From assembly GCF_024793945.1 (NCBI RefSeq), contig NZ_JANUSD010000013.1, positions 1 to 64,000 of the forward strand: a stretch of 64,000 bases of DNA, in the 5' to 3' direction. The first letter of the stretch is position 1, and the number at the start of each line of letters is the position of its first letter. A program made the translations under genes and the position numbers. The notes under the pieces are model-generated. The model ran no database searches and was not told the origin of the DNA. It saw only the letters and a list, made by a program, of their open reading frames with translations. Below are positions 45,471 to 53,752 of the stretch, in pieces. This stretch comes from Emticicia fluvialis. Lineage in GTDB: Bacteria > Bacteroidota > Bacteroidia > Cytophagales > Spirosomataceae.

Positions 45471-45501
45471 TTGGCTTTATTAAAATTATTGCGTACTTTT
45501 G
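45471..45501 (+). promoter_or_regulatory. Promoter of rpmH
   Basis: TTG at 45471-45473 and TACTTTTG at 45494-45501 are 20 nt apart; the TTTGCAGTCCC context is shared with the tRNA promoters. Confidence 0.75.
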
Positions 45502-45561
45502 CAGTCCCTTATGAAAGGTGCGGGTTATTGTGAATTAAAAGAACAAAAATAAATAAATATA

Positions 45562-45717
45562 ATGAAACGTACATTCCAACCATCAAACAGAAAGCGTCGT
45601 AACAAACACGGATTCCGTGAGCGTATGGAATCTGCAAATGGCAGACGCGTATTGGCTGCACGTCGTGCACGTGGCAGATGGAAATTGACTGTTTCTGACG
45701 AGAAAAAACACAAATAA
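45562..45717 (+). CDS. rpmH: 50S ribosomal protein L34
   Basis: A 51-residue, highly basic protein starting MKRTFQPSNRKRRNKHGFRE and containing the family signature through GRRVLAARRARGRWKLTV. Length is typical for Bacteroidota L34. It precedes rnpA, the conserved bacterial order. Confidence 0.97.
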   Translation: MKRTFQPSNRKRRNKHGFRERMESANGRRVLAARRARGRWKLTVSDEKKHK

Positions 45718-45782
45718 TCTCGTTTGCAGCAGTTTGATAGTTCGATTTTACAATTTGTAAACCCGACGTAATCAAGATATTT

Positions 45783-45806
45783 AGCCACCTCTGGGTGGCT
45801 TTTTTA
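45783..45806 (+). terminator. Terminator-like hairpin between rpmH and rnpA
   Basis: AGCCACC (45783-45789) and GGTGGCT (45794-45800) with a 4-nt loop, followed by TTTTTTA. It would attenuate rnpA relative to rpmH. Confidence 0.7.
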
Positions 45807-45835
45807 TTAGCTTTACGGGTAATTATTTTTACTGA

Positions 45836-46186
45836 ATGGTAAAGAAAACTTTCAGAAAGAACGAAAGACTATGCAGCACCAAGGTAATTGGCGGCCTTTT
45901 TGACAGAAAAGATTCTGCCAACGATGGTGTTTTTGCGTATCCGGTAAGGGCTGTTTTTCGGCATTCGGAAGAAGAAACTACTCAGGTGCTTTTCTCGGTA
46001 CCCAAGAGGCAATTTAAACATGCGGTTGACAGAAATCTGATTCGCCGACGCATGAAAGAAGCCTACCGGCTTCATAAAGTACAGCTGCCCGGGCAATATT
46101 ACATTGCATTTATTTATGTAGGCAAGAAAATTGAAGAGTACGCCATAATTGAAAAAGGCATGAAGAATTGCCTAAAAAAGTTGTAA
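45836..46186 (+). CDS. rnpA: Ribonuclease P protein component
   Basis: 116 residues. The N-terminal TFRKNERLCSTKVI, the phenylalanine-rich strand with AVFRH, and the signature FKHAVDRNLIRRRMKEAYR (the RNR motif that contacts the RNA subunit) are present. It supports 5' maturation of tRNAs. It lies 118 nt after rpmH, beyond a small terminator-like hairpin. Confidence 0.95.
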   Translation: MVKKTFRKNERLCSTKVIGGLFDRKDSANDGVFAYPVRAVFRHSEEETTQVLFSVPKRQFKHAVDRNLIRRRMKEAYRLHKVQLPGQYYIAFIYVGKKIEEYAIIEKGMKNCLKKL

Positions 46187-46206
46187 ATGGCCGCAAACCC
46201 ATTGTT

Positions 46207-46896
46207 CTATTTTTTAAACTTCTCTCTTATTTCTGGTAAACGGTCTTCATAAGACGCCCCAATGAAAATCTCTCTGTCGGCAATCCAGACCGACTGCCTT
46301 GTAAGTTTCTGTATTTTATTGATGTTAACGATATAAGAGCGGTGGATTCTGATAAATTGCCCGGCTGGTAAAAGCTGGAGCGCTTCGCTGATGTTCTGTC
46401 GGCTCAGCAGCTTTTTACTTTTAAGCACATAGGCCATATAATTGCCCTCGGCCTCTATGTAAAGCAGGTCATCAAAAAAGACTTTTTCTTCTTCATAGCC
46501 TGTTTTTAAAAATATAAAATCTATGGTGGTTTCGCGGGTTGGCTGGCTAATCTCCAATGCCTTATTGCAGGCTTTGGTGAATCTCGCCAGCGAGAAGGGC
46601 TTCAGCAGGTAATCTATGGCATCTAATTCAAAGCCCTTTACGGCGTATTCAGAATAAGCCGTTGTAAACACCACCATTGGCGCTTTTTGCAGTATATTGA
46701 TAAACTCAATGCCCGAAATGTCGGGCATTTTTATATCAAGAAACAATAAGTCTATTTTGTTTTGCTGCAAGTAAGGTATTGCCTCAAATGCATCTGTAAA
46801 AGTGGCTTTCAGTTCCAGGAAGGGTACTTTAGCTGCGTGCATCTGCACTACTTCCAGGGCATGGGGTTCATCATCTATGGCTATGGCGGTAAGCAT
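46207..46896 (-). CDS. LytTR-type response regulator
   Basis: 229 residues: receiver domain with AIDDEPHALEVV and phospho-acceptor Asp in LLFLDIKMPDISG, YLLKPFSLARF, then a LytTR DNA-binding domain (IDFIFLKTGYEEEKVFFDDLLYIEAEGNY, GQFIRIHRSYIVNINKI). Probable partner of the LytS-type kinase at 48081-49703, although a thioredoxin gene and a decayed hydrolase lie between them. Confidence 0.92.
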   Translation of the reverse strand: MLTAIAIDDEPHALEVVQMHAAKVPFLELKATFTDAFEAIPYLQQNKIDLLFLDIKMPDISGIEFINILQKAPMVVFTTAYSEYAVKGFELDAIDYLLKPFSLARFTKACNKALEISQPTRETTIDFIFLKTGYEEEKVFFDDLLYIEAEGNYMAYVLKSKKLLSRQNISEALQLLPAGQFIRIHRSYIVNINKIQKLTRQSVWIADREIFIGASYEDRLPEIREKFKK

Positions 46897-46922
46897 GTAG
46901 GTTTGTTAAAATACTGCTGAAA

Positions 46923-47510
46923 TTAAATCATTTTCTTCTGTCTTGTCAATAACAAACTGTCTAATTGCTGATACAATTGAGGCAGATTACTAGGGCGAAT
47001 GGCATGCCTGTTAATGATTTTACCGTTTTCATCTACAATAAACTGCCAGGGATAATAAGGCATTTCGTTCTTACTCACTGTCTGGTCGAAAAGCTTCATG
47101 CTGAATTCATTGCTGACCAGATAATGATGCCCTTTCGCTTTAGCAGCAGCTAACTTCCGGCGCCATAGCACACTGTTGCTCACTGTTTTTAACGGATAGT
47201 TGCTTTCAGAACAGATATAGACAAACGTAATAGGTTTGTTTTTGTAACGTGCTTGCAGTTGAGGAACATAATTTTTCAATTCAACAAAACAGGCTCCACA
47301 GTTAACCGACGAATGGTCGACATAATGTAATGAGCCTTTGTGTTTGTCGAGTATCTGCTTTAACTCAGTTACATCTTTGGCCTCTTCTATGTTTATTTCA
47401 GGTTCAAGGCGAGACTCATAATACTTATTGGCTGAAAAAGCTCCAATAACCATAACAACAAAAATAACTGAAAGTATAATAGAAAGTGTTTTAAATTGCT
47501 TTTTCATCAT
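46923..47510 (-). CDS. Membrane-anchored thioredoxin-like protein
   Basis: 195 residues. One N-terminal TM helix (about 9-26) then a periplasmic TlpA-like domain with CGAC at residues 71-74 (HSSVNCGACFVEL) and PWQFIVDENGKIINRHA near the end. CGAC differs from the common CPPC or CGHC, so redox potential may differ. It lies 26 nt before the LytTR gene on the same strand and starts 1 nt after the decayed serine hydrolase. Confidence 0.75.
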   Translation of the reverse strand: MMKKQFKTLSIILSVIFVVMVIGAFSANKYYESRLEPEINIEEAKDVTELKQILDKHKGSLHYVDHSSVNCGACFVELKNYVPQLQARYKNKPITFVYICSESNYPLKTVSNSVLWRRKLAAAKAKGHHYLVSNEFSMKLFDQTVSKNEMPYYPWQFIVDENGKIINRHAIRPSNLPQLYQQLDSLLLTRQKKMI

Positions 47511-47511
47511 T

Positions 47512-48062
47512 TTATTTTTTATTGACTAAAATTTGTTGCAACATTTCTTTGCCCCCCTCGTTTTTCGGATTCATGGCAATCGATTTCTGATACATCATAA
47601 TAGCCTCTTCACGTTTGCTATTGGCATTGAGCACTTCGGCATAACTGTCATTTACATTGAAGCTTTTCGGAAACAGAAATGTGTTAATTTTAAAAGTTTC
47701 CAGTGCATATTGTTGTTGTTTAGCTCTATGAAGCAGGTCGTAACCCAGCCAGTACATAATTAAGCATATCTGCAGAGGTGCTTATTATTTTATTGTCGCC
47801 GTAGGTGCCGCCGCAATTGTAAGTACAATAATGTTTACTACCGGTTTTTATAGAATCTACATTTTTAAACCGGTTATCAAACCAGGTTGCCATTCTGTTG
47901 CTGAGTACTTTTTTGGGGTCACTATCAGGTTTATCCATTTTCAGGTAGGTATTAGGCATTTTAGCTACCTCAAAAATGTTCTTTTCTGGTGGTTATGATG
48001 TTCTGCGCCAGCGCACAAGCCATGGCAAAGCAAATAACAGTTGTTAATGTTAGCTTTTTCAT
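47512..48062 (-). pseudogene. Remnant of a serine hydrolase (beta-lactamase-like) gene with C-terminal TPR
   Basis: Three fragments in different frames on the minus strand. An ATG at 48062 starts a signal peptide (KKLTLTTVICFAMACALA) that hits a stop after 30 codons. A middle piece (47726-47959) includes GGTYGDNKIISTSADMLNY, like the strand before the end of class C/S12 hydrolases. A shifted C-terminal piece (47512-47757) has GYDLLHRAKQQQYALETFKINTFLFP, a TPR tail common in Bacteroidota serine hydrolases. The Ser-x-x-Lys catalytic region is missing. Best read as a large internal deletion plus at least one frameshift. Confidence 0.65.
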
Positions 48063-48080
48063 AATTGTTGTAAGGTTAAA

Positions 48081-49703
48081 TCACCAATAGGTAATAGTAA
48101 GAGACACAAAGAAATCTTGTTCGCTTTGCTGAATGTCGAGTGTGTGGCGGTTTTTGTAAATCAGTTCCAGGCGTTTCTTGACGTTTTCAAGGCCTATGCC
48201 GTTGTTATTCTTTTCAGGGTCTGCCTCTGACCTGGCGTGAAGCGAGTTATGAACCTTGAAATATAACCGGGTGTCGTCATAAGTGAGCGTAATATAAATC
48301 CATGAAGGATTCCGGAAACTGATGCCGTGTTTAAAGGCATTTTCAATGAATGGATTCAGCAGCATTGGGGCCACAAATATTTCACGGTCTGTGGGCTGAA
48401 TATTTACTTTTATCTCAATATTGTCTGACTCCGCAATGCGCATCTGTTGTATCTCTATATAGTTTTGCAGATACTCTATCTCTTTATAGAGCGGAATCCG
48501 GTCCTGGTTGTTTTCATTCAGCATAAAGCGCATCATATCGCCCAGTTTTTGTATGCCGTCAGCGGTTTTTTCTGCATTTTCTTTCAGCGAAACCGAGTAA
48601 AGCGTATTTAAGGCATTGAACAGAAAATGTGGATTAATCTGTGACCTGAGTGAAGAAAGCTCAGCTGTTTTACGGGTAAAAAGTTCGGTTAATTTTAACT
48701 TCTCCTTAAAAAATATACTTCTGAGAAATGCGCCAATGGACGAAATGAAAACGATTAAAAAAAACGGCACCAGAAAATCGCGAGTGTTGAGGTAAAATCC
48801 CTGATGGCCGTTTGATACCCAGAAAATCTGATTAACAACCAGAAGCGCCAATGTGCCTAAGATACATACAATAACGAAGAGTATAATACCGGCTGAAAAC
48901 CCTTTAGAGCCTAAATTGGAAATGTTGGGTATAATTCTTTCAATAAATACATTCTGGGCTATGTAAACAGTTGCCAGAAAAAGTGGTATAAAAACACCTT
49001 CTCTCAAATCGCTCTTCCAGAAACTAACCGGCAGTTGCCCCCAAAATGCAAAGCCCGTAATGGCTAGTACAACGAAAGCTACCAGCAGGAAATCTAAATA
49101 CTGAAAGTTCTTCTCAGGCTCTTCGTTTAGTTTGTTTTTAAGAAAGTAATAAAACTGTGAAGCCGCTTCGTAAATGCCAATCATGGTTAACAAGGCTATG
49201 GTATTGCTTACCAAATTTACCTTGCGGAAAAGCGAATAAACTTTGAAACCGATAATTTGTTCGTAGTCGTCTGTTCTGAAACGCCAGTAAAGTTTAAAAT
49301 AATCATAGAAAAAAACACTGGCGGCACTAAATAGAACCGTAAGAAACAAATAGGCAATTATTTCATCTTGTTTGCGCTCTTTTGACTTTAATCGTGGGTA
49401 GGCCAGGTAATGAAAACACGCCCAGGCTGCAAAAGACAGCACACCGCCGGCTATGGTAGGGAAAATAGTATTAATTTCATGGTTATACCCGGCAAGGTCA
49501 TTCCAGATGTTATGCGTATAATTGGAAAATACCGTAGCGCCAAATGTTGAAGATTCGGCGAGTTCGATATCTCTATCGAACTCACCGGCCATTTCAAATA
49601 GTCTACGGGTAATGTAAATGGTAAATGCCAGAAGGATAAACCAGAACTCGTATTGTCTGAACTTTCGAAATGATTGCATAGCTTTTTCATAAATTTTCAA
49701 CAA
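48081..49703 (-). CDS. LytS/YehU-type sensor histidine kinase
   Basis: 540 residues. About eight hydrophobic helices in the first 330 residues, then the His_kinase domain with phospho-acceptor in LRSQINPHFLFNALNTLYSV and the HATPase region (LLNPFIENAFKHGI, NNGIGLENVKKRLELIY). It should phosphorylate the LytTR regulator at 46207-46896. Start at 49703 is tentative; the ATG at the ninth codon (MQSFRKFRQYEFWF) is also plausible. Confidence 0.88.
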   Translation of the reverse strand: MLKIYEKAMQSFRKFRQYEFWFILLAFTIYITRRLFEMAGEFDRDIELAESSTFGATVFSNYTHNIWNDLAGYNHEINTIFPTIAGGVLSFAAWACFHYLAYPRLKSKERKQDEIIAYLFLTVLFSAASVFFYDYFKLYWRFRTDDYEQIIGFKVYSLFRKVNLVSNTIALLTMIGIYEAASQFYYFLKNKLNEEPEKNFQYLDFLLVAFVVLAITGFAFWGQLPVSFWKSDLREGVFIPLFLATVYIAQNVFIERIIPNISNLGSKGFSAGIILFVIVCILGTLALLVVNQIFWVSNGHQGFYLNTRDFLVPFFLIVFISSIGAFLRSIFFKEKLKLTELFTRKTAELSSLRSQINPHFLFNALNTLYSVSLKENAEKTADGIQKLGDMMRFMLNENNQDRIPLYKEIEYLQNYIEIQQMRIAESDNIEIKVNIQPTDREIFVAPMLLNPFIENAFKHGISFRNPSWIYITLTYDDTRLYFKVHNSLHARSEADPEKNNNGIGLENVKKRLELIYKNRHTLDIQQSEQDFFVSLTITYW

Positions 49704-49770
49704 AACTATGGCTCAATCATTCGCTGAAAATAATAATGTTACGAAACTGCCCGAAAATGTGATGAATTTT

Positions 49771-50154
49771 TCAGAAGCCAATCTTTTGCCGTTCTTCCTG
49801 TGGTTGTTGTGTGCCAATGCGCAGTAAATCGCCCAGCAAACGTTGCTGTTCAAATTTTTCACGCCAGTAGTGGGCGGCCAGTTGCCATTTTTCTACTTCC
49901 GATTTCAGCTTTTCATTTTCCATTTGTAGTTTCTCCATACTGAAATCTACAGGCTGCAGGTCTATGCCCATCAGCTCTATAATATTTACCTGCAACAGTC
50001 CAGCTATTTCAGTTGCCCTGGCAATGGTCAGTTCAGTTTTGTTGCGCTCAATATCGCCATAGGCTGTGGTAGAAATCCCCAGCATATCGGCCATGTTTTC
50101 TTGCGAAAAACCTTTTTTTTGGCGTGCCTGACGAATTTTTTCTCCGATATTCAT
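49771..50154 (-). CDS. XRE-family HTH regulator with coiled-coil tail
   Basis: 127 residues from MNIGEKIRQARQKKGFSQE. The HTH spans about residues 5-60 (FSQENMADMLGISTTAYGDIERNKTELTI), followed by a coiled coil (MEKLQMENEKLKSEVEKWQLAAHYWREKFEQQ) that likely dimerises it. Stand-alone; no toxin gene is adjacent. Targets unknown. Confidence 0.82.
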   Translation of the reverse strand: MNIGEKIRQARQKKGFSQENMADMLGISTTAYGDIERNKTELTIARATEIAGLLQVNIIELMGIDLQPVDFSMEKLQMENEKLKSEVEKWQLAAHYWREKFEQQRLLGDLLRIGTQQPQEERQKIGF

Positions 50155-50477
50155 AGTTATAAATTGCAAACAAAACGTAAAGTGATAATAGTGCGGTAAA
50201 ACGGTCTTTTACAGATAAACGTTTTTTGTATTGAAATGTGTTCAAAACAGCTCCGATGCCATATTGCTTAGGGTTGCCATGGCAGTTTTAAAACCCGGGC
50301 AGCCGTAAAATCGGAATTTCTGATAAAATATCTGTATTTCTGACAACAATTTACTGAAAGAAATTACATCTTTGTATCGAACAAAACGAAAATATAGAAA
50401 GTTCTTAAAACCGAACTTCGTGCTATGGTTTCGTGTTGAAGAATTATATAATCAGAAATTTAATAGAATATTGTACT

Positions 50478-51152
50478 ATGCATTTTGGAGAAGAATTTCG
50501 TAAGTATGCTGTTAACCACATGGGTATGAGTGGTCTGGCGCTTGATGACTACATGAAACATAACGTTACCAACATGACGCCCAACATCATTGAAGAGCGC
50601 CCGATGCGTTTTGCAGCCATTGATGTGTTTTCGCGTCTGATTATGGACAGAATCATTTTCTTAGGTACTGCTGTTGATGACTACGTTGCAAACGTAGTAG
50701 TAGCTCAGTTGTTGTTTCTGGAGTCTGTTGATGCCAAAAAAGATGTTTTAATGTATATTAACAGCCCTGGTGGCTCTGTATATGCCGGCCTGGGTATGTA
50801 TGACACCATGCAGTATGTACGCCCTGATGTGGCTACTATCTGTACATCATTGGCGGCCTCTATGGGTGCGGTATTGCTGGCAGGCGGTGCAGCAGGTAAG
50901 CGCTCTGCTTTGCCTCATGCCCGTGTGATGATTCACCAACCAAGTGGTGGCGCCCAGGGGCAGTCGCGCGACATGGAAATTACGGTGAAAGAAATCATTA
51001 AACTTCGCAGAGAATTGTATGAGATTCTGGCTAACCACGCCGGTAAAACAATAGAGCAAATTGAGTTGGATTCAGACCGTGACTACTGGATGAAAGCCGA
51101 GGAGGCCAAAGAATACGGCTTGATTGACGAAGTGCTTTATCGTGAGAAATAA
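50478..51152 (+). CDS. clpP: ATP-dependent Clp protease proteolytic subunit
   Basis: 224 residues from MHFGEEFRKYAVNH. Catalytic Ser128 in SLAASMGAVLLAGG, His153 in RVMIHQPSGGAQGQ, and the Asp region DSDRDYWMKAEEA. Forms the 14-mer barrel that degrades substrates unfolded by ClpX or ClpA/C. The frame is open to 50433, but the later ATG fits family starts, giving a propeptide-like N-terminus of about 30 residues. clpX is not in the window. Strong terminator follows. Confidence 0.95.
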   Translation: MHFGEEFRKYAVNHMGMSGLALDDYMKHNVTNMTPNIIEERPMRFAAIDVFSRLIMDRIIFLGTAVDDYVANVVVAQLLFLESVDAKKDVLMYINSPGGSVYAGLGMYDTMQYVRPDVATICTSLAASMGAVLLAGGAAGKRSALPHARVMIHQPSGGAQGQSRDMEITVKEIIKLRRELYEILANHAGKTIEQIELDSDRDYWMKAEEAKEYGLIDEVLYREK

Positions 51153-51173
51153 TTAAGTAATTGCCATCAATCG

Positions 51174-51218
51174 TGGGGCTTTCTGTTGCTGTAAAAGGCA
51201 CTAGAAAGCCCCATTTTT
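51174..51218 (+). terminator. Terminator of clpP
   Basis: TGGGGCTTTCT (51174-51184) and AGAAAGCCCCA (51203-51213) form a perfect 11-bp stem followed by TTTTTAT. Confidence 0.85.
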
Positions 51219-51511
51219 ATGCCTGATTCAGGTCTTTTCTTAGGTGTAATATATCGGAAAAGTACAATTTTTGACGAGCTTAAATACTTATAGTTTGATT
51301 TTTAACTTTTCAAAATTGCCATATAAAAACTAATAAGTCTGGCTTTGCAGCAGAAACGAAAGTACGAATAATTACTTCTGAAACACGCACCAAAACCAAT
51401 TAGTTGCTTAACGGTATAAATTTAATTTTAAGGTTTTTTTAAGAATTGTAAATTTTAAAATGCTGTATATTAGTGTTTTATGATTTACTTTAAAAAAAAC
51501 TGAAAAAATAT
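51219..51511. other. AT-rich spacer before the slipin-RtcB locus
   Basis: About 290 bases with no ORF above 30 codons that looks coding and no RNA gene that I can see. Base composition drops sharply relative to clpP. Confidence 0.4.
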
Positions 51512-51544
51512 TTGGATAATAGAAAATAAAATCCGCTATCTTTG
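51512..51544 (+). promoter_or_regulatory. Strong promoter-like element heading the RNA-repair locus
   Basis: TTG at 51512-51514 and TATCTTTG at 51537-51544, 22 nt apart, followed by GCAGTGC, the same context as the tRNA and rpmH promoters. It is the only TAnnTTTG with a plausibly spaced TTG that I found between clpP and slipin. Confidence 0.6.
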
Positions 51545-51567
51545 CAGTGCAAAAAACAAAGACAAAC

Positions 51568-51663
51568 ATGTATCTATTGAAACTAAATATAGCAAAGGGC
51601 AGTAGCACAAGAGTGCTTCCGTTTGATATGGATACATGCAGGGTAATTAGTAAATTGAGGTAG
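51568..51663 (+). CDS. 31-residue micro-ORF ahead of terminator 1
   Basis: ATG at 51568, TAG at 51661-51663: MYLLKLNIAKGSSTRVLPFD then MDTCRVISKLR. It begins about 20 nt after the likely transcription start and its stop is about 20 nt before a strong terminator. It could be a leader peptide for attenuation, a real microprotein, or chance in a noncoding RNA. No family recognised. Confidence 0.35.
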   Translation: MYLLKLNIAKGSSTRVLPFDMDTCRVISKLR

Positions 51664-51684
51664 AGTTCATACACCGAAATATAC

Positions 51685-51718
51685 AAAGCCCGGCATTCTT
51701 GGAAAGTCGGGCTTTTTT
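51685..51718 (+). terminator. Terminator 1 of the RNA-repair leader
   Basis: AAAGCCCG (51685-51692) and CGGGCTTT (51708-51715) followed by TTTAA. Its AAGCCCGGC core is nearly the same as that of terminator 2. Confidence 0.75.
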
Positions 51719-51749
51719 AATGTAAAATAACCAATAAAGAAATTTTATT

Positions 51750-51917
51750 ATGGCAATCAGAAATTCATATCAGCAGCATATCAATCCGGTGAATCCGAAA
51801 CGATTCGATAAGGATTTACTATGTCTGAATGAAAATGCAGGTATTGTATTTTTTGATAAGCGTGATAGATGTTTTGATGCAGCAAAAAAACTGAGGTTTA
51901 AGTGTTTATGCACATAG
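51750..51917 (+). CDS. 55-residue small ORF ahead of terminator 2
   Basis: ATG at 51750, TAG at 51915-51917: MAIRNSYQQHINPVNPKRFD then a Lys/Asp/Cys-containing rest (KDLLCLNENAGIVFFDKRDR). Soluble, basic, three Cys in the second half. It lies between two look-alike terminators upstream of the tRNA-like region. Could be a leader or a small RNA-binding protein; family unknown. Confidence 0.4.
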   Translation: MAIRNSYQQHINPVNPKRFDKDLLCLNENAGIVFFDKRDRCFDAAKKLRFKCLCT

Positions 51918-51941
51918 ATTTGTTCTGAACTGAACAACAGC

Positions 51942-51987
51942 ATAAGCCCGGCCTCTGTTACTAACAAGGCCGGGCTTATTGTTTTTT
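51942..51987 (+). terminator. Terminator 2 of the RNA-repair leader
   Basis: ATAAGCCCGGCC (51942-51953) and GGCCGGGCTTAT (51968-51979) form a perfect 12-bp stem followed by TGTTTTTT. It stands just before the tRNA-like array. Confidence 0.88.
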
Positions 51988-52015
51988 AGCCCTCTTCAAA
52001 TTAGCTGTGATTGGT

Positions 52016-52087
52016 GGAACATTGGTGAAATGGTTATCACGTTACCCTGGCAGGGTAGTGTTATGGGTTCGAGTCCCGTATGTTTCG
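52016..52087 (+). tRNA. tRNA-like gene, cloverleaf complete, anticodon GGC
   Basis: Acceptor GGAACAT pairs with ATGTTTC (one G-U, extendable by two pairs to 9 bp); D stem GTGA/TCAC; anticodon stem TTACC/GGTAG with 7-nt loop CTGGCAG, giving anticodon GGC (Ala); T arm ATGGG TTCGAGT CCCGT. It lacks the G3-U70 pair and A73 expected of tRNA-Ala, so charging is doubtful. May be a phage-type or degenerate tRNA. Confidence 0.55.
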
Positions 52088-52109
52088 CGATAGAAATGCA
52101 ATTGAACCT

Positions 52110-52220
52110 GATGAGGGTTTCTGTATAGCCCCATAGTATTGGTGACGAAGACCTATATGCTGTCAGTTAAGTTTCTATTAACGACTCTGTGTGTTGAAGG
52201 TTCGAATCCTTCTTCCTCGC
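52110..52220 (+). pseudogene. Degenerate tRNA-like sequence 2
   Basis: A perfect T arm GAAGG TTCGAAT CCTTC (52196-52212) and a perfect 5-bp stem-loop GTTAA GTTTCTA TTAAC (52165-52181, which would give anticodon TTC) are present, but the linker between them is 14 nt and no 5' acceptor pairs with TTCCTCG at normal distance. TGAGGGT at 52110 could pair 6 of 7 but leaves a molecule of about 110 nt. Confidence 0.45.
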
Positions 52221-52283
52221 AAGGAATAGCTCAATGGTAGAGCAACAGACCAAAAATTGCAGGTTCGAATCCTGCCGGGCTCG
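52220..52283 (+). pseudogene. Degenerate tRNA-like sequence 3, anticodon arm collapsed
   Basis: Classic D arm AGCTCAATGGTAGAGC and T arm GCAGG TTCGAAT CCTGC, but only 14 nt lie between them where about 22 are needed, so the 3' side of the anticodon stem is missing. The 5' acceptor (CAAGGAA) does not pair with the 3' side (CGGGCTC). Looks like the 5' part of one tRNA fused to the 3' part of another. Confidence 0.6.
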
Positions 52284-52325
52284 TGAGGGCCTGTGGCGAA
52301 ATGGTAGACGCGACGGATAATTTAT
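52284..52325 (+). pseudogene. tRNA-Leu-like 5' half
   Basis: GAGGGCC then TGTGGCGAAATGGTAGACGCG matches the 5' half of a leucine-type tRNA (compare the real one at 37899). No T arm follows, so it is truncated after the D arm and start of the anticodon stem. Confidence 0.55.
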
Positions 52326-52332
52326 CCTACTA

Positions 52333-52486
52333 ACAAAACCATCAGTCTGAAATTATTCTGGCGTTTTCTCTGGAAAACGCAGTTCAGAAAAGCCAGAAAA
52401 GAAGAGGATACCGATACACAGAAGTAATTGCTTTGTTGTCTGAAGGCCATCATACGCCAGCCGGATTGATGCACCGGTTGAAATGA
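52333..52486 (+). other. Start-less reading frame and hairpin between tRNA-like array and slipin
   Basis: An open frame without ATG reads SLENAVQKSQKRRGYRYTEV then IALLSEGHHTPAGLMHRLK to a stop at 52484-52486; it looks protein-like and may be a gene remnant. Inside it is a perfect 8-bp hairpin GCGTTTTC/GAAAACGC (52361-52380). Confidence 0.3.
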
Positions 52487-52609
52487 ACAACCGCCTGTTC
52501 AGGGTCTAAGGTCAACAAACCAGTTATTAAAGTTTATCTTAATCTGATTTCCGTTTCAAAGAATGGAATAACGTAAGACTGATTTTTAACCATGTAATTA
52601 TTTAAAAAA

Positions 52610-53704
52610 ATGAAAAGGATAAGAGTAAATGCCAATCAATTCGGGTTGGTTTTGAAAGACGAGGCTTTTATGCAATTGCTTGAAAAAGGTGTATACACCT
52701 TCTGGGGAAGAGAAGAAGTCTATCTTTACAATAAAGGAACAGCTTTTAATGCCCCAATAGAATTGAACGTCTTATTGCAACACGCCGAAGTAGCCGATGC
52801 TTTAGAGGTAATTGAAGTAAAAGATAACGAATTGGCCGTTCAGTTTGAAGACAATCGTTTCTTAACTGTGCTCGGAGCGGGTAAATATGCGTTCTGGAAA
52901 GGTATTAAAAACTATACCTACATCATGGCAGACATCAGCAAGATTGAGATTACTGAGCCGCTCAGCATTCAGTTAATCAGTTCTAAATTATTGCCTTATG
53001 TGAGAGTTCATGTAGTTGAGACTTACGAAAAAGGTGTTTTGATTGTGGGTGGAAAATTTGCCGGTATTCTTAACGGAGGTACTTATTACTGGTGGAAAAA
53101 CAGCATCAGTATTCAGGTTGCCAAAGCTGATATGCGGAATTTACAATTAGAGGTTTCCGGACAGGAAATTCTTACTAAAGACAAAGCCAACATCCGGTTA
53201 AATGGGGTTGTTCAATACCGTATCACTGATATTGTAAAGGCTTTGTATGAAAACAAGGACTGCGACAGGCAAGTTTATATTTTACTCCAATTAGCCTTGA
53301 GGGAGTATATCGGAGGATTAACCCTCGATGAGTTGTTGGATAAAAAAGATAGCATCGGTGAGTTTATCATGAAAAGTGCTTCCGGAAAAGTAGCTGATTT
53401 AGGTATTGAAATCAGGAGCTTTGGTATCCGTGACATTATCTTACCAGGAGACATGAAAGATATCATGAACCAGGTATTAATGGCTGAGAAAAAAGCACAG
53501 GCGAACATTATTATGCGGAGGGAAGAAACCGCTTCGATGCGTAGCTTGTTGAACACTGCCAAATTGATGGAAGAAAACGAAACCTTGTGGAAATTGAAAG
53601 AGATGGAGTATGTGGAGAAAATTGCAGACAAAATCAATAACATTTCGGTTTCTGGTAACGGACAAATCTTGGATCAATTGAAGCAGATTTTTGTGAAAAA
53701 TTGA
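52610..53704 (+). CDS. Slipin/SPFH-domain protein beside rtcB
   Basis: 364 residues. A tandem N-terminal beta region (residues 1-110, RIRVNANQFGLVLKDEAFMQLLEKGVYTFWGREEVYLY) is followed by a second half of SPFH character: YEKGVLIVGGKFAGILNGGTYYWWK, LTKDKANIRLNGVVQYRITDI, LREYIGGLTLDELL, IRSFGIRDIILPGDMKDIMNQVLMAEKKAQA with the end-of-SPFH helix. It lacks an N-terminal TM hairpin, unlike classic slipins. It is 48 nt upstream of rtcB and almost surely co-expressed. Probably a scaffold or regulator for RNA repair. Confidence 0.82.
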   Translation: MKRIRVNANQFGLVLKDEAFMQLLEKGVYTFWGREEVYLYNKGTAFNAPIELNVLLQHAEVADALEVIEVKDNELAVQFEDNRFLTVLGAGKYAFWKGIKNYTYIMADISKIEITEPLSIQLISSKLLPYVRVHVVETYEKGVLIVGGKFAGILNGGTYYWWKNSISIQVAKADMRNLQLEVSGQEILTKDKANIRLNGVVQYRITDIVKALYENKDCDRQVYILLQLALREYIGGLTLDELLDKKDSIGEFIMKSASGKVADLGIEIRSFGIRDIILPGDMKDIMNQVLMAEKKAQANIIMRREETASMRSLLNTAKLMEENETLWKLKEMEYVEKIADKINNISVSGNGQILDQLKQIFVKN

Positions 53705-53752
53705 AAACAACACAGGGGCATAAATGATGCCCCTCAATAACAAAGTATTAAA

